This document shows positions 1 through 11,826 of a DNA stretch of 64,000 bases, piece by piece; the stretch's first letter is position 1; each line of letters starts with the position of its first letter. A model generated the notes under the pieces. The model saw only the letters and a program-made list of their open reading frames with translations, was not told where the DNA came from and did not search any database. Origin of the DNA: Megalonaias nervosa (taxonomy: Eukaryota > Mollusca > Bivalvia > Unionida > Unionidae); NCBI GenBank assembly GCA_016617855.1, contig JAECUM010012819.1:1-64000 (forward strand), written 5' to 3'. Made by a program: the position numbers and the translations under genes.

Positions 1-648
1 AATTTGATACTGTATTTTCCTTTCTTCCGATAAACAAGTTTGGCCCTATAAACACATTTGACCCAATAATACCATTCTCATATTTAACCATATGGACATA
101 TTTAACATAGGATTTCCCGTATAGTCCCATTAACACTTTTGACCCTATCAGCAACTTTTGTCCCTATAATACATTCACATGTTAAACCTATGGTAATGTT
201 AGCTTAAATATATTTTATTGTGACAATATGAGATTGGGCACAAGTTCTAATTACTTATATAACCCCCTCACATCATACAAGTATTGCAACATATTTCAGC
301 ACAACAATAGTGACTAATAATGACAAATGATTTGAAAGAAATATAGAGAGACAGACGGAGAGAGAAAGAGAAGAGGAAAGGGGCACAATGACACTATTAG
401 TGATTGGAGTAAGTTACTGAAATCGTCCGGTATCGGTTATATGTTTCCATACATGTTACTGAATTCTGTATTTTTCCAAAAGGTCACTGTCTAGGGTATA
501 AAAGATGATTCGGTAGAATTTATCCTAAAATTGCAAATGACTTATTATTTGAACGTCGCAGGTTATAATTTTCTTTTTCGGACGCAAGGTGAAGAGAGTA
601 TTTCCTTGAGATAGTCTGGAATTTGGTTTGTTTTAATGCTGTAGAATG
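1..648. other. No gene seen; AT-rich leader
   Basis: Only short degenerate reiterations of a 'ttgaccctata'-like phrase in the first 170 bases and a purine-rich GAGA tract near 345-385 stand out. I see no coding sequence. Confidence 0.5.
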
Positions 649-1690
649 TTAATAAATTGTGATTCTTTCGTCTAGATTGCAGACTCTCCCAGCCTGTTTC
701 AAAATAGATTGCCTACTAGTGTAGTTTGGATGTCCTGTAACTATTCGTGCTGCTTCAAGCTGTAGGTTTTCCAGTTTTTCTGAATCGGTCAATAAACATG
801 CATCCCAGACTACATTACGTTTGTATTTTAGTTTTCGATGCTTGGCTACTCGAGATGATTCTGTTTTTAAAATGCTATCAATGTGACGTGTCCATTTGAT
901 GTTTGATGAGAGTAGTAATCCACGACGGCGATGAGAATCCACATACGTGAGATCGTTATTTAAAAAAAGCTCAGGAATTTTAGTTACGTCCTTTTTCGTG
1001 ATAAACACAACCACTCTTATTTGTGGGTTAAACTTTAAGAGCCAATGCTTGGACCATTTATGCAGCCTTTTTTGATCATTATTCACTACAAGCTCTATTT
1101 TTACACAATTAGGGGATGGATAATGCGGAGATGAGCCCTCTGCAAAGAGATGGATAAGAGAGTTCATATTGTCGGCAATATCGTATACAAACTTTAGAAA
1201 TAAGAGATGCCCAAGTACGGATCCTTGTAACACACCCGCATTTATAATCGTTTCTCGTGAATAAGTATCGTGCAGAACGACCATAATTTTGTTCTCTAAT
1301 ACTTACATAATTTTCAAACCATTTTATCAGATTACTTGAAACACAGTATTCGTTCAATATAAATAGTAAGCCTCTGTGGCAGACCCGATCAAAACCTTTT
1401 GATAGATCTCAAAATACAATACAGGAATTTTGATTATTGTTCCAGTGATTTGCATATACTGTGATACAAATTTAATAAGTTTAAAAAAACAGTTAGTAAC
1501 CAGGAAGGTATCCTGATTGAGTCTTATAAAAAGACAGTTTTTTTATGAAATTAATTATACACTTGTTTAAAAATGCGTCTTTTAAAATTTTTTGCGACGC
1601 AGTTAAGTTAAAGTAGAGAGATTGGTCTATAATTGGCAACCTCGTGTAAATCACCCATTAGAGGTGTTAGGGTGATGCCCACTTGTTATG
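649..1690 (-). pseudogene. Decayed non-LTR retrotransposon reverse transcriptase
   Basis: This is a remnant of a LINE-type ORF2 reverse transcriptase, the enzyme that copies element RNA into the genome. Reading leftwards, the minus strand shows a NYRPISLL motif near 1640, a degraded SKGFDRVCHRGLL block near 1390, the INAGVLQGSVLG palm motif near 1215 (normally GVPQGSVLGPLLF), and a LFAEGSS segment where the catalytic FADD is expected. A CR1/Jockey-like C-terminal region with LQLEAARIVTG follows. The catalytic Asp pair is lost and the frame changes at least three times, so it is dead. No poly-A tail or TSD was found. Assignment to non-LTR RT is firm; the exact clade is not. Confidence 0.85.
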
Positions 1691-1887
1691 TGGTCTTTGG
1701 TTTGGTTATCGTTGCTAGGAGATGACAGACCACGGTGTTATTGCCTGGATCGAGTAAACAATAACATAAAATATAAAATTAATGGATGGAATAACAGAGA
1801 TCTGAGCAGAAATAAAGAATAGAACAACACGAGCCCCCGTATGCAAAATATAACAATTTAATCAATTACATAAACAAAATGAAATTG

Positions 1888-2141
1888 GGGGCCCCGAGTG
1901 GCCGAGTGGTCTAAAGCGCTGATCGTTACGGATCACTGCCATCTCACCTCTGTCTGCGTGGGTTCGAGTCCAGGCTCGGCTAACGTGGGTACGTGAGAAA
2001 GCCTGCCAGTAGCTTCTCGTGGGTCGGTGGTTCTTCCGGGGTTTTCCAGGGTTCTTCCTCCACCATTAATACTGGCCGCCATGTATAGCCTATCTTGTGC
2101 TGAAAAATGGCGTTAAACCCTATAACAACAACAACAACAAC
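1888..2141 (+). repeat. tRNA-derived SINE with target-site duplication
   Basis: The 5' end has a polymerase III promoter in tRNA form: an A box (TGGCCGAGTGG near 1900) and a B box (GGTTCGAGTCC near 1961). A non-tRNA body follows, ending in 'tggcgttaaaccc' and a short (AAC)n tail. A 15-bp direct repeat, aacaaaatgaaattg, flanks the insert at 1873-1887 and 2142-2156, as expected for target-primed insertion; part of the right copy may be tail. The head resembles a Leu/Ser-type tRNA, but there is no foldable complete tRNA, so this is a SINE and not a tRNA gene. Confidence 0.85.
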
Positions 2142-2156
2142 AACAAAATGAAATTG

Positions 2157-3740
2157 AACATGACGTTTGAATGATTCACTTTCCCTTAGAAATGGAATTA
2201 CAAAATTTATAAGAAATACAATAAATTGGCCGTTCTGTTATACCGATAAAACAAGTTTCATCATGAAGGAATTAATGACCTAACTCATTTCCTCAGGATG
2301 CCTGCATAACCTAGTTGTTTCCCGTCCTCTCAAAGTCAACGTTGGTGATAGGTCAGAGTCCCCGTATTGTTAGAAGTGGCTGAAGTCAAATGACCTCTGT
2401 TGGGATCGCATAGTCACCTTGTTCGAGTTGACCTGAACATGATAATAGGTACGCATGGGAAATCTTATGTCAACATTACTGTGATGAGGCGCCAACAAGT
2501 ATACGTTTTTGATAAGCTATTTTGCAAACGTCTGAACGATTTGAACTCTGACTGTCATGGTATTAATCTTATGTGGATCGAGATTACCTTACCCCGTTAA
2601 AAGAAGCCTTAGGGGTAGGGTAAAGATCAAACTACTCTCTTGCCAATTTCATGGAAAGTTTTGAAACTTCAGTTGATATCGTTAGTGATTGGATGTGAAG
2701 ATCAGATCATGTGAAAGAAACCCAACAAAACCAAACTTGTTTGTAGCTTTCGATATATGCAGACAAAATCAGTACACACAGTTATTCGTTGTTTATCAGT
2801 CTGTATAACCCATACGAGAGCAGCAGCCATACTTTAATAAAACAGTTAAACAAAATTTGTACCAGTCTTTATAACACATACGAGAGCAATACAGAAAGGA
2901 ATGAGTTAATACAATGGAATAGTTAAGTCTTCTATAATGCCTTCTAGGACTCACCGAACTAAAGATATGGAAGAATAGGAACCAGTCAAGAAATGGGTGA
3001 AGATCAAATAGGGTATATATGAGTCTGGCTGGCCAGGACAGATTTATAATTAAAGTAAGATTTTACTAATAAGACTCTCTTCAGAGTTTATCCTATCTTC
3101 AACTGAAAAACCCCACCCACATTGTTTTATTTATATAATTTCAGTCCCTTCATAAACTTGAGTTTGGAGGACTCATGACTGAAATCATCACCTGACTCTT
3201 TGGTGTGGTATTGAAAGCATATATTTCAAATCCATGTAGATCCAAAATATGTCGCTGCTCAAGAATGTGTCTGTACCGAGTACAGGTAATATATGTTTAT
3301 TCATGAGGCTTCAGAAATTTAAAGTTATTGAATTTTTAATATCATAGTGTTTGCATATGTTTACTATGGGAGTTAAATTAGTATCTCGAGTCCTCCAATA
3401 GACCTCTCATCTCAATATTTCACCTCGCTTACATCTCGTGGTCTAATTATATCGAGATCAAACAACTCCAGTTGTATACGCATTGTAAGGGAGACAAACG
3501 TCAAAAGACTGATAATAGTATTTTAAGAGTAGTTTCCCCCGTCTCTCTTACCGTTGTGTCCTATTCCAAAATGTAGTTTCCTGCTGATTTTTTTTTACAG
3601 CCTGGCACAATTAAATATTCCAAGAAAACAAATTACCTAGCTTTGAGCCAAAAAAGGTAATTTCTGAAAGTTTGGTGACTTCACTCCCTTTGCTTAGAAT
3701 CAGGCATCACGTATAGATGCTTTTCTCAGCCATTGTCAGC
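2157..3740. other. No gene seen
   Basis: AT-rich sequence with a few short imperfect duplications (for example 'cacatacgagagca' near 2810 and 2880). An open stretch at 2400-2600 on the plus strand shows no recognisable motif. Confidence 0.4.
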
Positions 3741-3744
3741 TAAA

Positions 3745-3854
3745 GTTGATGATGAACTTGCGGGGAAACCCATCGAAGAATATGCTGGACTCCGTCCCAA
3801 AATGTAATGAATTTGACGTTGGACTCCATCCCAAAATGTAATGAATCTTTATTG
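3745..3854 (+). pseudogene. Fragment of Polinton-type DNA polymerase B C-terminus
   Basis: About 20 codons read a conserved segment found near the C-terminus of Polinton polymerases, with the core EEYAGLRPKM. The polB relic at 52.2 kb has the counterpart EEHVGLRPKM, and the 48.5-kb copy has FIGLRSKM. The reading frame hits TAA at 3805-3807, exactly where the family continues with Tyr. The last 34 bases are then duplicated in tandem (3787-3820 and 3821-3854). Nothing else of the polymerase is recognisable nearby, so this is an isolated shard of an old Polinton. Confidence 0.7.
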
Positions 3855-5050
3855 ATTCAGGCAAAATTAAATCACTTTATTTCAATAATATAGGCCTCCG
3901 GCTCATAATTCAAAACTCTATGATATACACAGTTGGAATGCCGCATTTTCTTTAATACAGGAAAGATATGAATTCTGTATTTGTTTCTCCACTTATTTCT
4001 GAAAAGTAACATTTTCACATGATTTTATTTGGATGGAGATAAAAGAGCCTCTCTCCTAACAAATGATCTGTGCAAGTAGTGTGATATATTAGTGTCACTA
4101 CATCACTGCTAGCCATAAGCGTGACAAATTTTTAGTTGTACATAAAATAGATATTTTGTTTAGATATTGTCTTCTCATAATATCATATTCTGGGGAAACG
4201 CAAACAAAATAAAATTCATCCTCTATTATATAAATATTGTAACAAGCAAAGGTGTTACTTGACCGAGCGCTGTCAAACCCTGGTGCGATTCCGCTAGAAG
4301 TTATAAGTTTTCCCTAGTTCCAAAGACCTATATACAACAACTGTTGTAAACTGGAAGGTCCAATGTGTCCATTCTGTAAACAATCTTACTCTAATTAATA
4401 CAAAAACACAGATATCACAACTTTCCAATTATCCATCAACCACACAACTGCATGGTTTCTCTTCATTAACTTTCCGTAACGTACCGTCAGCATTTCACGC
4501 CGTAAAACTATACTTCTCAACCACCTAATACAGGGAACTATTATTACTAAGCCAACTTAGGCCAGAGAAATCATGGTTTTAAGCCACATTTCGCGTGTAA
4601 CTTTGCATCACATTTACCAACATGGCAACAATAATCGGAGCCTGCCGACGACGTAACAGTCCCTTCCCGTTTATTCCATTGTGTAATTTACCAGTCTCCA
4701 ATCATAAATACTGCATCGAGTCACACAATCAATGGAATCAACTAGATTTTAATAGGGACTATTTAACGACAGGGACATTCATCCGGCTCTGATCTGAGTT
4801 CACCAAAAGTAAACCATGGTATCATGGATACTCACTAACACTTCACTTCGTAACGTTTGCTCCTAGTAATTGGCTAATTATTCGGTCTGAGGAATATTTC
4901 CCCAGGACCGACTTCCTATAATCAAACAAGTAATCACAAACATCTAAAAAATCCTTTAAAGGGAGCGCTATAAACAAATGCGCACTCCAAAGTTATTACA
5001 ATATTTCGTCTCCTGCACAGTTCTCAAAATCTGAATGCTCGATCAATTTT
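3855..5050. other. No gene seen
   Basis: AT-rich, non-repetitive sequence without recognisable coding content. Confidence 0.4.
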
Positions 5051-5056
5051 GTCCCT

Positions 5057-6770
5057 TCATACCGTTTCAATCATTAGTTTATGGCTTGAACACCTTTGTT
5101 GCACTAAATGTTTTCTTAAATTAGAAGGTATATCGCATGAGAGATATTTCTCACATTGTAGTCGGGTTTTATACTGACTATAGTAGTAATATTCTGAGGA
5201 ATTAGTAATATGCTCTGACCAGCTTTGAAATGCCTTGTCTCTAATCCTTTGTGTGAACTCCAAAATAAATACATTTCATCCCCAACATCTTGTGTTATCC
5301 ATACATATCCAAAGCCATATTGATAGTGCATATCTATAATCTTCCTAGCCCATGTGACTCTGCCATCTTCTTCTGACTTTTTCAAACATAATATAACATT
5401 GACGTGGATATCTTACTTCCGATAATCGCATAATTTTAATCCAAAATTTAATACATCTTACAATATATGAGGTAAAGAGAGGGAACCTACCCCAATTCCC
5501 TATATATACCCAATTATTTGCAGAATTTGAAACAGAGAGTTATCTCTTATAAAATTGAAACAGCACTTCCTCAATATCCTTTGAGTATTCAGATCCCCTG
5601 TATTTATAATAATGCATACTTCTATTCGTTCTTCATTAAAATACCATGTTTTTTGTTCTCTTCAAATACCACTATTCTTGTAACTTAACACGTTATCAAC
5701 AGTGCTATATTTCTTTCTAAAACCCACTTGCGTCTCATCGATGATATTATTTTTCTCTGCCCAAGAATAAATTATTTTGCTCAAAACATTTGTGAAAACC
5801 TTGCATAGTGTATTAATTAGGGATATACCTCGATAATTATTAGTGTCATCTCAGCTGCCATTCTTATATATTGGGCAAATAATGATTTTAGCCCATTCGT
5901 TGGGAGCGTTGCCAGAATCAAATATTCTAATAAAAAGAGAGTTTAGGAATGGTAAAATACTCTAACTAGTCAATTAGTAACATATAACTGGAATCGTATC
6001 TGGTCCAGAAACTTTGTTTTTCATTGAATTTAAACTGGTCATGATCTCTGGATCCGTTATTATGTCATCAAAGATATTGTCAGTATCATCATCATCATTG
6101 TCAAGATTACTATTCACAGGGTTTTCAATTTTTAGGAACTTTTTAAAATACTTGTGACAAACCAGTTTTGAGATAATTTCTGTGTCCTTGTTAAAGGTTG
6201 TTGTTTTCTGTGTCCTTTTTAAAGGTTGTTATTTTCAAATGTTTCCAAAATAAACGTGTGTCTGTTCTGTCATATGTTAGTTTCTCCTTTTGACAGATCT
6301 CATAATAGCTTTCTTTAATCTTCACAATAATCTCAAACTTTCTTTGTACTCTCTGTAATCCATCAGATCTGAATCTACGTAATCGTACATATTTTTCATG
6401 TTTTGACTTTTCACCCTTCTCTTTCCCACCATGGTGGTTGCATTTGCATTTTTGGTTAGAATTTACTATTTCTTTACTTTCTTTTCTTCATAGTGGGAAA
6501 GCGCATCTTGATACAAAGAGGTAAATTGTTTCAAAGAATCATTGATATTTATATTTAGCAGATTATGTTCCTTCGTCGCCTGAGAGCTTTCCTTAAATAG
6601 TTGTTTACAAGCTTCCTTGATCTTGTTGTTAAGAAAAATAGCTCCAATTACACACTTTATCTCAAATTGATGTAATTGTTCCACATTTGCCTCTGTGTCA
6701 TCTTCAGTTATTAAGAAAGGAAAAGGAGTTCCCTGTGTTGTTGTGCAAATGGATATCATGTACAGCATTT
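5057..6770 (-). pseudogene. Internally deleted non-LTR retrotransposon ORF2
   Basis: The minus strand carries, from right to left: an upstream helical region (6466-6768), a linker rich in Lys/Arg, a GNAPNEWAK-like segment near 5915, the RT fingers (GISLINTLCKVF near 5820; TQVGFRKKYSTVDNV near 5720), and then directly the element C-terminus with GFGYVWITQDVG near 5290 and SSHKLMIET near 5070. The RT palm, including the catalytic YADD box, is missing between about 5640 and 5385. The C-terminal block is homologous to the relic at 24.1-24.7 kb on the plus strand. Several frameshifts make it non-functional. Confidence 0.8.
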
Positions 6771-7004
6771 ACGTGGATCGTCTCAAACGACCAAGTGAAT
6801 TCACACACGAGGATATCTTATCCTTAATCATCGCATGGGTGTGTATTTTTCAACGTAAGTAAGTTTATCCCCGTCAGACAACAAGTGGTGGATGGTCCCG
6901 GATGGAATCACCACTTACTGGCACGCGTAGATCGGGGGACAATAAATCGTGGAGGTGATTGTGTATTAGAACAACGACTTGTAATGCATCTCATACAAAT
7001 GCCT

Positions 7005-7600
7005 TACTAGTAGGCTTTACCGCTTGTTTGTCCAATGACGCCAGATGGTAGCGCGTTGGTTGATCCGGAATGTCAACTGGGTTTGAGATCGTAAATGCAT
7101 CGACATAGCACACCTGGTCATTTACACGGCATTGTCCGCATTCTAACTCCCCGGGGTATACATGTACCGAACCATATTGATATGAGTGAGTCTAACGAGG
7201 TTGACTAATTTTTTTAATGTTGATCTGCGTCAAGGGGTTTTGACACAATGCTACTTCCCGACCTAGACCGTGTCACCCATTCGCGAGAACGCGCTTCACT
7301 ATTCATCAACAGTTCTTGCGCGCACTGGTGTCCGAAAAACTGTCCGCAAGTGTACAGTTGAATCGTTCCACAATGGCTTGATCGCGATGTATGGCCACGG
7401 CTCGGAGAAATTCCATGCCTGGATTCACCTGCAGAAGCCGCGAGTATGATAGTGGACCACATGCATAGATATGTTTGAACGCGTCTGCGACTCTTGTTGA
7501 ATCTTTGAAATTTTCCTTGATGCGGATAAATAAATTTGCTTCAAGACTAGGTTGGACAGAGACTTTCCATCAACATTGTCGGTAACCTTCTCCGCGCTCG
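7005..7600 (-). pseudogene. Polinton-type DDE integrase remnant
   Basis: Retroviral-like integrase (rve fold), which inserts the element ends into DNA. In the minus strand I see LLQVNPGMEF near 7425, where the family has QVDPG, so the second catalytic Asp is Asn here. Next come IHRDQAIVERF near 7385 with the catalytic Glu kept, and SREWV near 7285. A C-terminal small beta domain begins VRYMYTPGELE near 7165 and stays open for about 50 codons. The segment between the second Asp and the IHRDQ motif is deleted and the frame changes twice. It lies directly downstream of the PLA2 remnant on the same strand, as in the Polinton at 42.4-43.6 kb. Confidence 0.8.
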
Positions 7601-7689
7601 CTAACTATGAAAGGGCTGCTTCGCCCTTCCAATAACTGTAGCTACTGTAGCATATGATGGCCAGTATTTTTATATATGTTTATTATATC

Positions 7690-7922
7690 AAGGTTTGTCT
7701 CCATCTGGCGATTCTTTGTCTGAATAGTTAAATCATGGATCAGATCAGCGTCGACGCGTACGTATATCACTTGATTGCTTTATACGCGAGATCATGTAGG
7801 TAACGTGCAGCATCGACGCGGTTTACAGGTTCTTTTCTGGGCTTTGGTTGACCAATAGGATCCAGTCGTAAGTCATGACCAGGCCCACAGTAACTGTATC
7901 GAGGGATATGCTTTTCACCAAA
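7690..7922 (-). pseudogene. PLA2-like domain remnant of Polinton relic A
   Basis: A phospholipase A2-like domain of the viral type, used by parvovirus- and adintovirus-like particles to breach endosomal membranes. The calcium-binding loop appears as YSYCGPGHDLRLD near 7895, followed by EPVNRVDAAR and the catalytic His-Asp in YLHDLAYKA near 7775. A stop codon (TGA) follows immediately, in the same frame; downstream codons resume in another frame with VDADLIHDL. In intact relatives the HD dyad sits on a long helix. The position just before an integrase matches the second Polinton in this window. Confidence 0.8.
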
Positions 7923-8140
7923 ATATTTGCTTCACGATACCACAGGTAACTTCGTTAACACAGCAATGATATCACATATTTTAAAATCTGGAAATGAGAC
8001 AGCATGGGCATCCAGAACCAGAGATTATCACAAACCTAAACTTTTTTGCTCTGCATGGGAAATAAGCTCCAGCGATGGCAGCTCTCTTATTATATGTTAC
8101 AACCTGAGTTATATTTGCAGTGCGAGTTTTCATGCAGTAA

Positions 8141-8164
8141 CACATACACACACACACACACACA
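8141..8164. repeat. (CA)n microsatellite
   Basis: Dinucleotide CA run of about 24 bases. It creates spurious Thr-His open frames on the plus strand. Confidence 0.9.
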
Positions 8165-8557
8165 ACGAAGGCATGATGATAAATTATACAAGAAGTGACG
8201 TTCAACATTTCATCGTGAAGGAGAAATAACTCAGATCTTTCCGTCATTGCATTCTCTGCGTCGGTGAAGCTTCTACCACATAATCATGGTTTCGACGAAC
8301 AGATTCCGTATTTCCAAATTCATTTCGCGCGCTAATCATTGGTCCGGCCTGATCCGTGATAAACAAATCCTTGCCGAATCTGATAATACGATGGCTAACA
8401 TGGGACCTGGAGTACCGTCGACCACATTTTGGGTGAGTGTCGAGATAGGTTCTAGAAGATTAACCGGGACCTTTATAGTTTCTTCATGATTGAATTTAAG
8501 CGTCTTGGGAGTAAATTATCGCGCGGGTTTTAACATGAATATGTCTCGCGCAACCAT

Positions 8558-8562
<5 letters not shown>

Positions 8563-8634
<72 letters not shown>
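8563..8634. repeat. (AT)n microsatellite, about 72 bp
   Basis: Uninterrupted AT dinucleotides. Tyr-Ile open frames seen across it on both strands are artefacts. Confidence 0.97.
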
Positions 8635-8637
<3 letters not shown>

Positions 8638-8897
8638 AGAAAATTCCACTTTTCGGCAGTTACGTCGAGTATGCTTACCGAAGCCGCATAGCTGCTCTGG
8701 ATCGATTGAAACGTCTTTATGATTAAACAGATGTTCACAAAAGTCTAAATAAAGCTCAGCACAAGAAGACCTCGTAGCGGCATCGAACAAAGTTTTGAGC
8801 CACTGCAGAACAAGTATCAAACACAGCCAAACTCAGCAAATATGTCAAGAGGCCATGAAATCATCCGTGGAAACAACTGGACGCTTGCCAGTGTGCG

Positions 8898-9086
8898 CTT
8901 ATAATAATCCAAGAAGGTATCAAGAGCATCGGAGAGGAAGCTGGGGTGGTCGCAAAAGACACCCTTTATTCGACGAAGACATCAGACATCAGAGTGGCAC
9001 TTGTGAATATTTCACTAGTACCCCAAGTATACAATAAACTTCGTTCGTATGAAACCGATGATAAATTTTGCGTCGCTCTTAATTAA
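8898..9086 (+). pseudogene. Unassigned coding remnant in Polinton relic A
   Basis: Sixty-two codons open to a TAA at 9084, containing EGIKSIGEEAGVVAKD. The phrasing (amphipathic, 'GIKxxGxxAG') resembles small internal virion proteins encoded next to capsid genes in Polintons, but I cannot name a family. No start codon is visible; the frame is entered from a different frame upstream. It lies between the PLA2 and capsid remnants. Confidence 0.35.
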
Positions 9087-9098
9087 ACACTCTGCATA

Positions 9099-9851
9099 TT
9101 GCGTGAAATCCATGCTGCGATGCAGCAAGTGGTTTTAAATATAATCCAGAGCGTCCCCTCGATAATTATAATCTCGTCAATCAAACCGGAATTCTACGTA
9201 GTTTTCTCTAATCCAATTACTGCCGGGCAGTCGCGCACACTCGAAATCGCACTTGTGTCGCTGATCGTATATTACGGTTGGCCTAATATTCGATCGCAAC
9301 CGTTTGGAAACTTTGAGGGTAGTCGATAAGGTACCTGGAACTTTATTGGACATTCTACGTGAGCGTACGTCATTGACTTAATCAATGAAGAGATTCTAAA
9401 ATCTATAACTGAACACAGGCTCACGCCCTGCTTTGCCATCTCATCGAATATCCATAGTATAAGGATGACATAACACATTCGTCGCTGAGAACAGTTCTTG
9501 GTTGGCCTAAATATATTAATTAGATTCCCGCTGACATTCGAATCTTACGCATGGGATATAATATCGCAGATATTGTCAGGATTATCTCAACGGTTCAGGG
9601 TAAGGTAACATGTGGGGTCATTAGCGGCATCAAATATAGCATCACACGGTTACATATTGTTTCGGTTCTGCTCGAATGCGCCACTGGGTGATCTGCTCTC
9701 TATTACTCTGACGGCGCCCGTTTATCTTCATGCAGCAAACACTGTCAAACGCACCTTTGTTTTACCCTTGTGGACCAGAACGGGTATGCGTTGGATTAGC
9801 GGAGAGACCTTGTCGATACGAGAGTACATTATAGATCGACATGATTTTTAA
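9099..9851 (+). pseudogene. Possible penton-like capsid remnant
   Basis: Two open blocks, 9099-9329 and 9612-9851, lie just upstream of the capsid remnant. The first has IIQSVPSIIIIS; the second has GYILFRFCSNAPLGDLL followed some 20 residues later by FVLPLW. The spacing of an aromatic strand, a PLGD turn and a later F-x-x-P recalls the jelly-roll vertex (penton-base-like) protein of Polintons, which typically accompanies the major capsid gene. The match is by pattern only. Frames shift between the blocks and no intact gene remains. Confidence 0.3.
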
Positions 9852-10439
9852 TACAATGACAATCGTACAACAGATGTGAGAAACTCGTGTGTGTTATTAT
9901 TACGAAAAGACCCAAAATGGCATCGCTGATGTTGTACATTGATTGTTCACCGGTGCCCTTATAGAACTCGCGGACATTGTCTCACGCGTAGCACCGATAT
10001 CTAAACAAATCGCAATTAGAGTCGTTGACAGCATGAAAATCGCCGCTGCGGATCGGGCACATGCGTTTCAGTCAATTCTAGATCGACTACGGTGATTGGT
10101 GACTCGGCAACAAAAGATTCCAGTTGCGCTTCCATCCACGGCAACAGTGATAGCTCGGTTAATAAGACCATCAATGAAGTTGGTTAACGACGTCAGGATG
10201 CAAGTTAATACCGATGCAATGCGTAGCGGTCTAAATTTGTACAAAATGTATTTAACAAAATATGTATAAACAATGACTCGATTAAAACATGTATCCTATC
10301 CAGGCATTTGACATGGACGCAGCAATGTTGAAATATCAAAACATACAAAACTTGAAGTATTATTCATACTGAGCTAGGGAGATCTCCAATCAACAACAAT
10401 GAATAGAATCGCAAGTGCGTGTCAAGTCTCTGTATTCTC

Positions 10440-11130
10440 TCTTTTCTTAGAAATTGACGGAAAACTTTTACAGGCCGACACTGCTGATTACGGTGCTATT
10501 GATAAATTTGGACTTTGCAACAATGGCATCATGGCGTTATTCATCAACGCATGATATTTCATCTATGGAAAGAAAATGGAAGCATGCTTAGACCACATCG
10601 ACGTCGCCGCGTCAATTCTCAAACTCGCCAGATACAACGATAGTCACGTGAGATCTGCGGACCTGTCTATGATGTTTCACAAGGATACAGCGACTACACA
10701 GATCATATATAGCACAGCATTTCAAACACCAGAAATACTTCAGGAGATGGACATTACCTGATGTAACTAGCCTCTACCAGAATGTTAACCTTGGATTTGC
10801 ACAGTGCTGAGCACACCTTCACGCACACATGTTATCGTGTGCGACTCCTCTCAAATACATATTCGGGCTTTGTAGAGATTTCCGCAAGGCTGTTTTGGCG
10901 CCAAGCACACAGTTATTTTAAAATCGAACAAGGCTACGGAGACAATGCATTTTGGCATGACCCCGGTTCCACTGCTGGTCAAATTGAGCTTTTGTGTTTA
11001 ATATTGTGTGAATATCTGAGATAACCACGTTGGGGACTGCAGAAGCGCATTTGATGTCATTTATGAACTTTGGAGGGGTGCCAACATTATAATTTCTCTC
11101 ATTCACTACAGACTCGTATGAAGGCGCTGT
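10440..11130 (+). pseudogene. Major capsid protein (double jelly-roll) remnant, relic A
   Basis: Part of the hexon-like capsid protein that builds the particle shell. The first block (10440-10740) reads LEIDGKLLQADTADYG and then HIDVAASILKLARYND and MMFHKDTA, matching the first jelly roll of Polinton capsids, whose usual pattern has a short helix-rich insertion ending in FYKDTA. The second block (10835-11020) has the family signature YIFGLCRDFRKAV, then AKHTVIL and GDNAFW in neighbouring frames. The same signature occurs in the capsid at 39.7 kb as TIFGICHDHHKVF. A TGA stop at 10552 and at least three frameshifts break the gene. Confidence 0.75.
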
Positions 11131-11159
11131 TCAGCACTAATGTAAATAGGTTCCCAAAC

Positions 11160-11700
11160 AAGTATTAGGTCAAAAAGACACGTGCTTGTGGAGCTGTGGT
11201 CTATTGCTCGGATGAATGGCGCACAGATCAGAAGTAGATGAAATTTGACTGGTTAGGAATGTATGAAGTTTCCCTGCGGTTAAACGGCGGACAGGAACCC
11301 TCGGAAGAAATTTTGATTAATTTAGAAAACAGTCAAGTCGCACTTGCATATCACAAGCTATAGTCGTATATGCGTTGAGATCAAAATGTTGACACGGTCT
11401 GGAGATTTCCAAGAAAGACTACTAATTTGTTACATTTCGTTGAAACATGTGTAGCTGTTTAAACAGTCTGTGGTTGACATGCACTCTAATGTACGTGCTA
11501 CTGCTATTTCAGCCGGTGGTTACTGGTGTATTCCTGTGATTATTTCCGATAAGATTCCGTTGTTGGAGGGCACATACAGCAGAGGGTCGTCGATTTGCCA
11601 ATAGAAAACTCGTAAATGAACATCAGAGTTGAAAATAATGTCATTTCACGAAGTTAAGGAATGTAATAGCAAAACCAGCAAAAATAAAGAGCGCAATAAA
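11160..11700. other. No gene seen
   Basis: Lies between the capsid remnant and the nested LTR-element relic. It probably belongs to Polinton relic A, but no motif could be recognised. Confidence 0.35.
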
Positions 11701-11826
11701 AAATTAATGTTGGGTCAGATTGTCGTTTGTCACCCTGATCAGAATATGTGTGTGGTTGTGTGAGTTTGGATTTTTAACGTAGCTTTAACACTTTTTCAGT
11801 CTTATTGCTACGATGTCTGCATTGTG

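Noticed and set aside
1888..1985. tRNA-Leu/Ser gene
   Set aside because: A and B boxes are part of a SINE with body, tail and target-site duplication.
8490..8820. Open frames of Tyr-Ile repeats on both strands
   Set aside because: They are translations of the (AT)n microsatellite.
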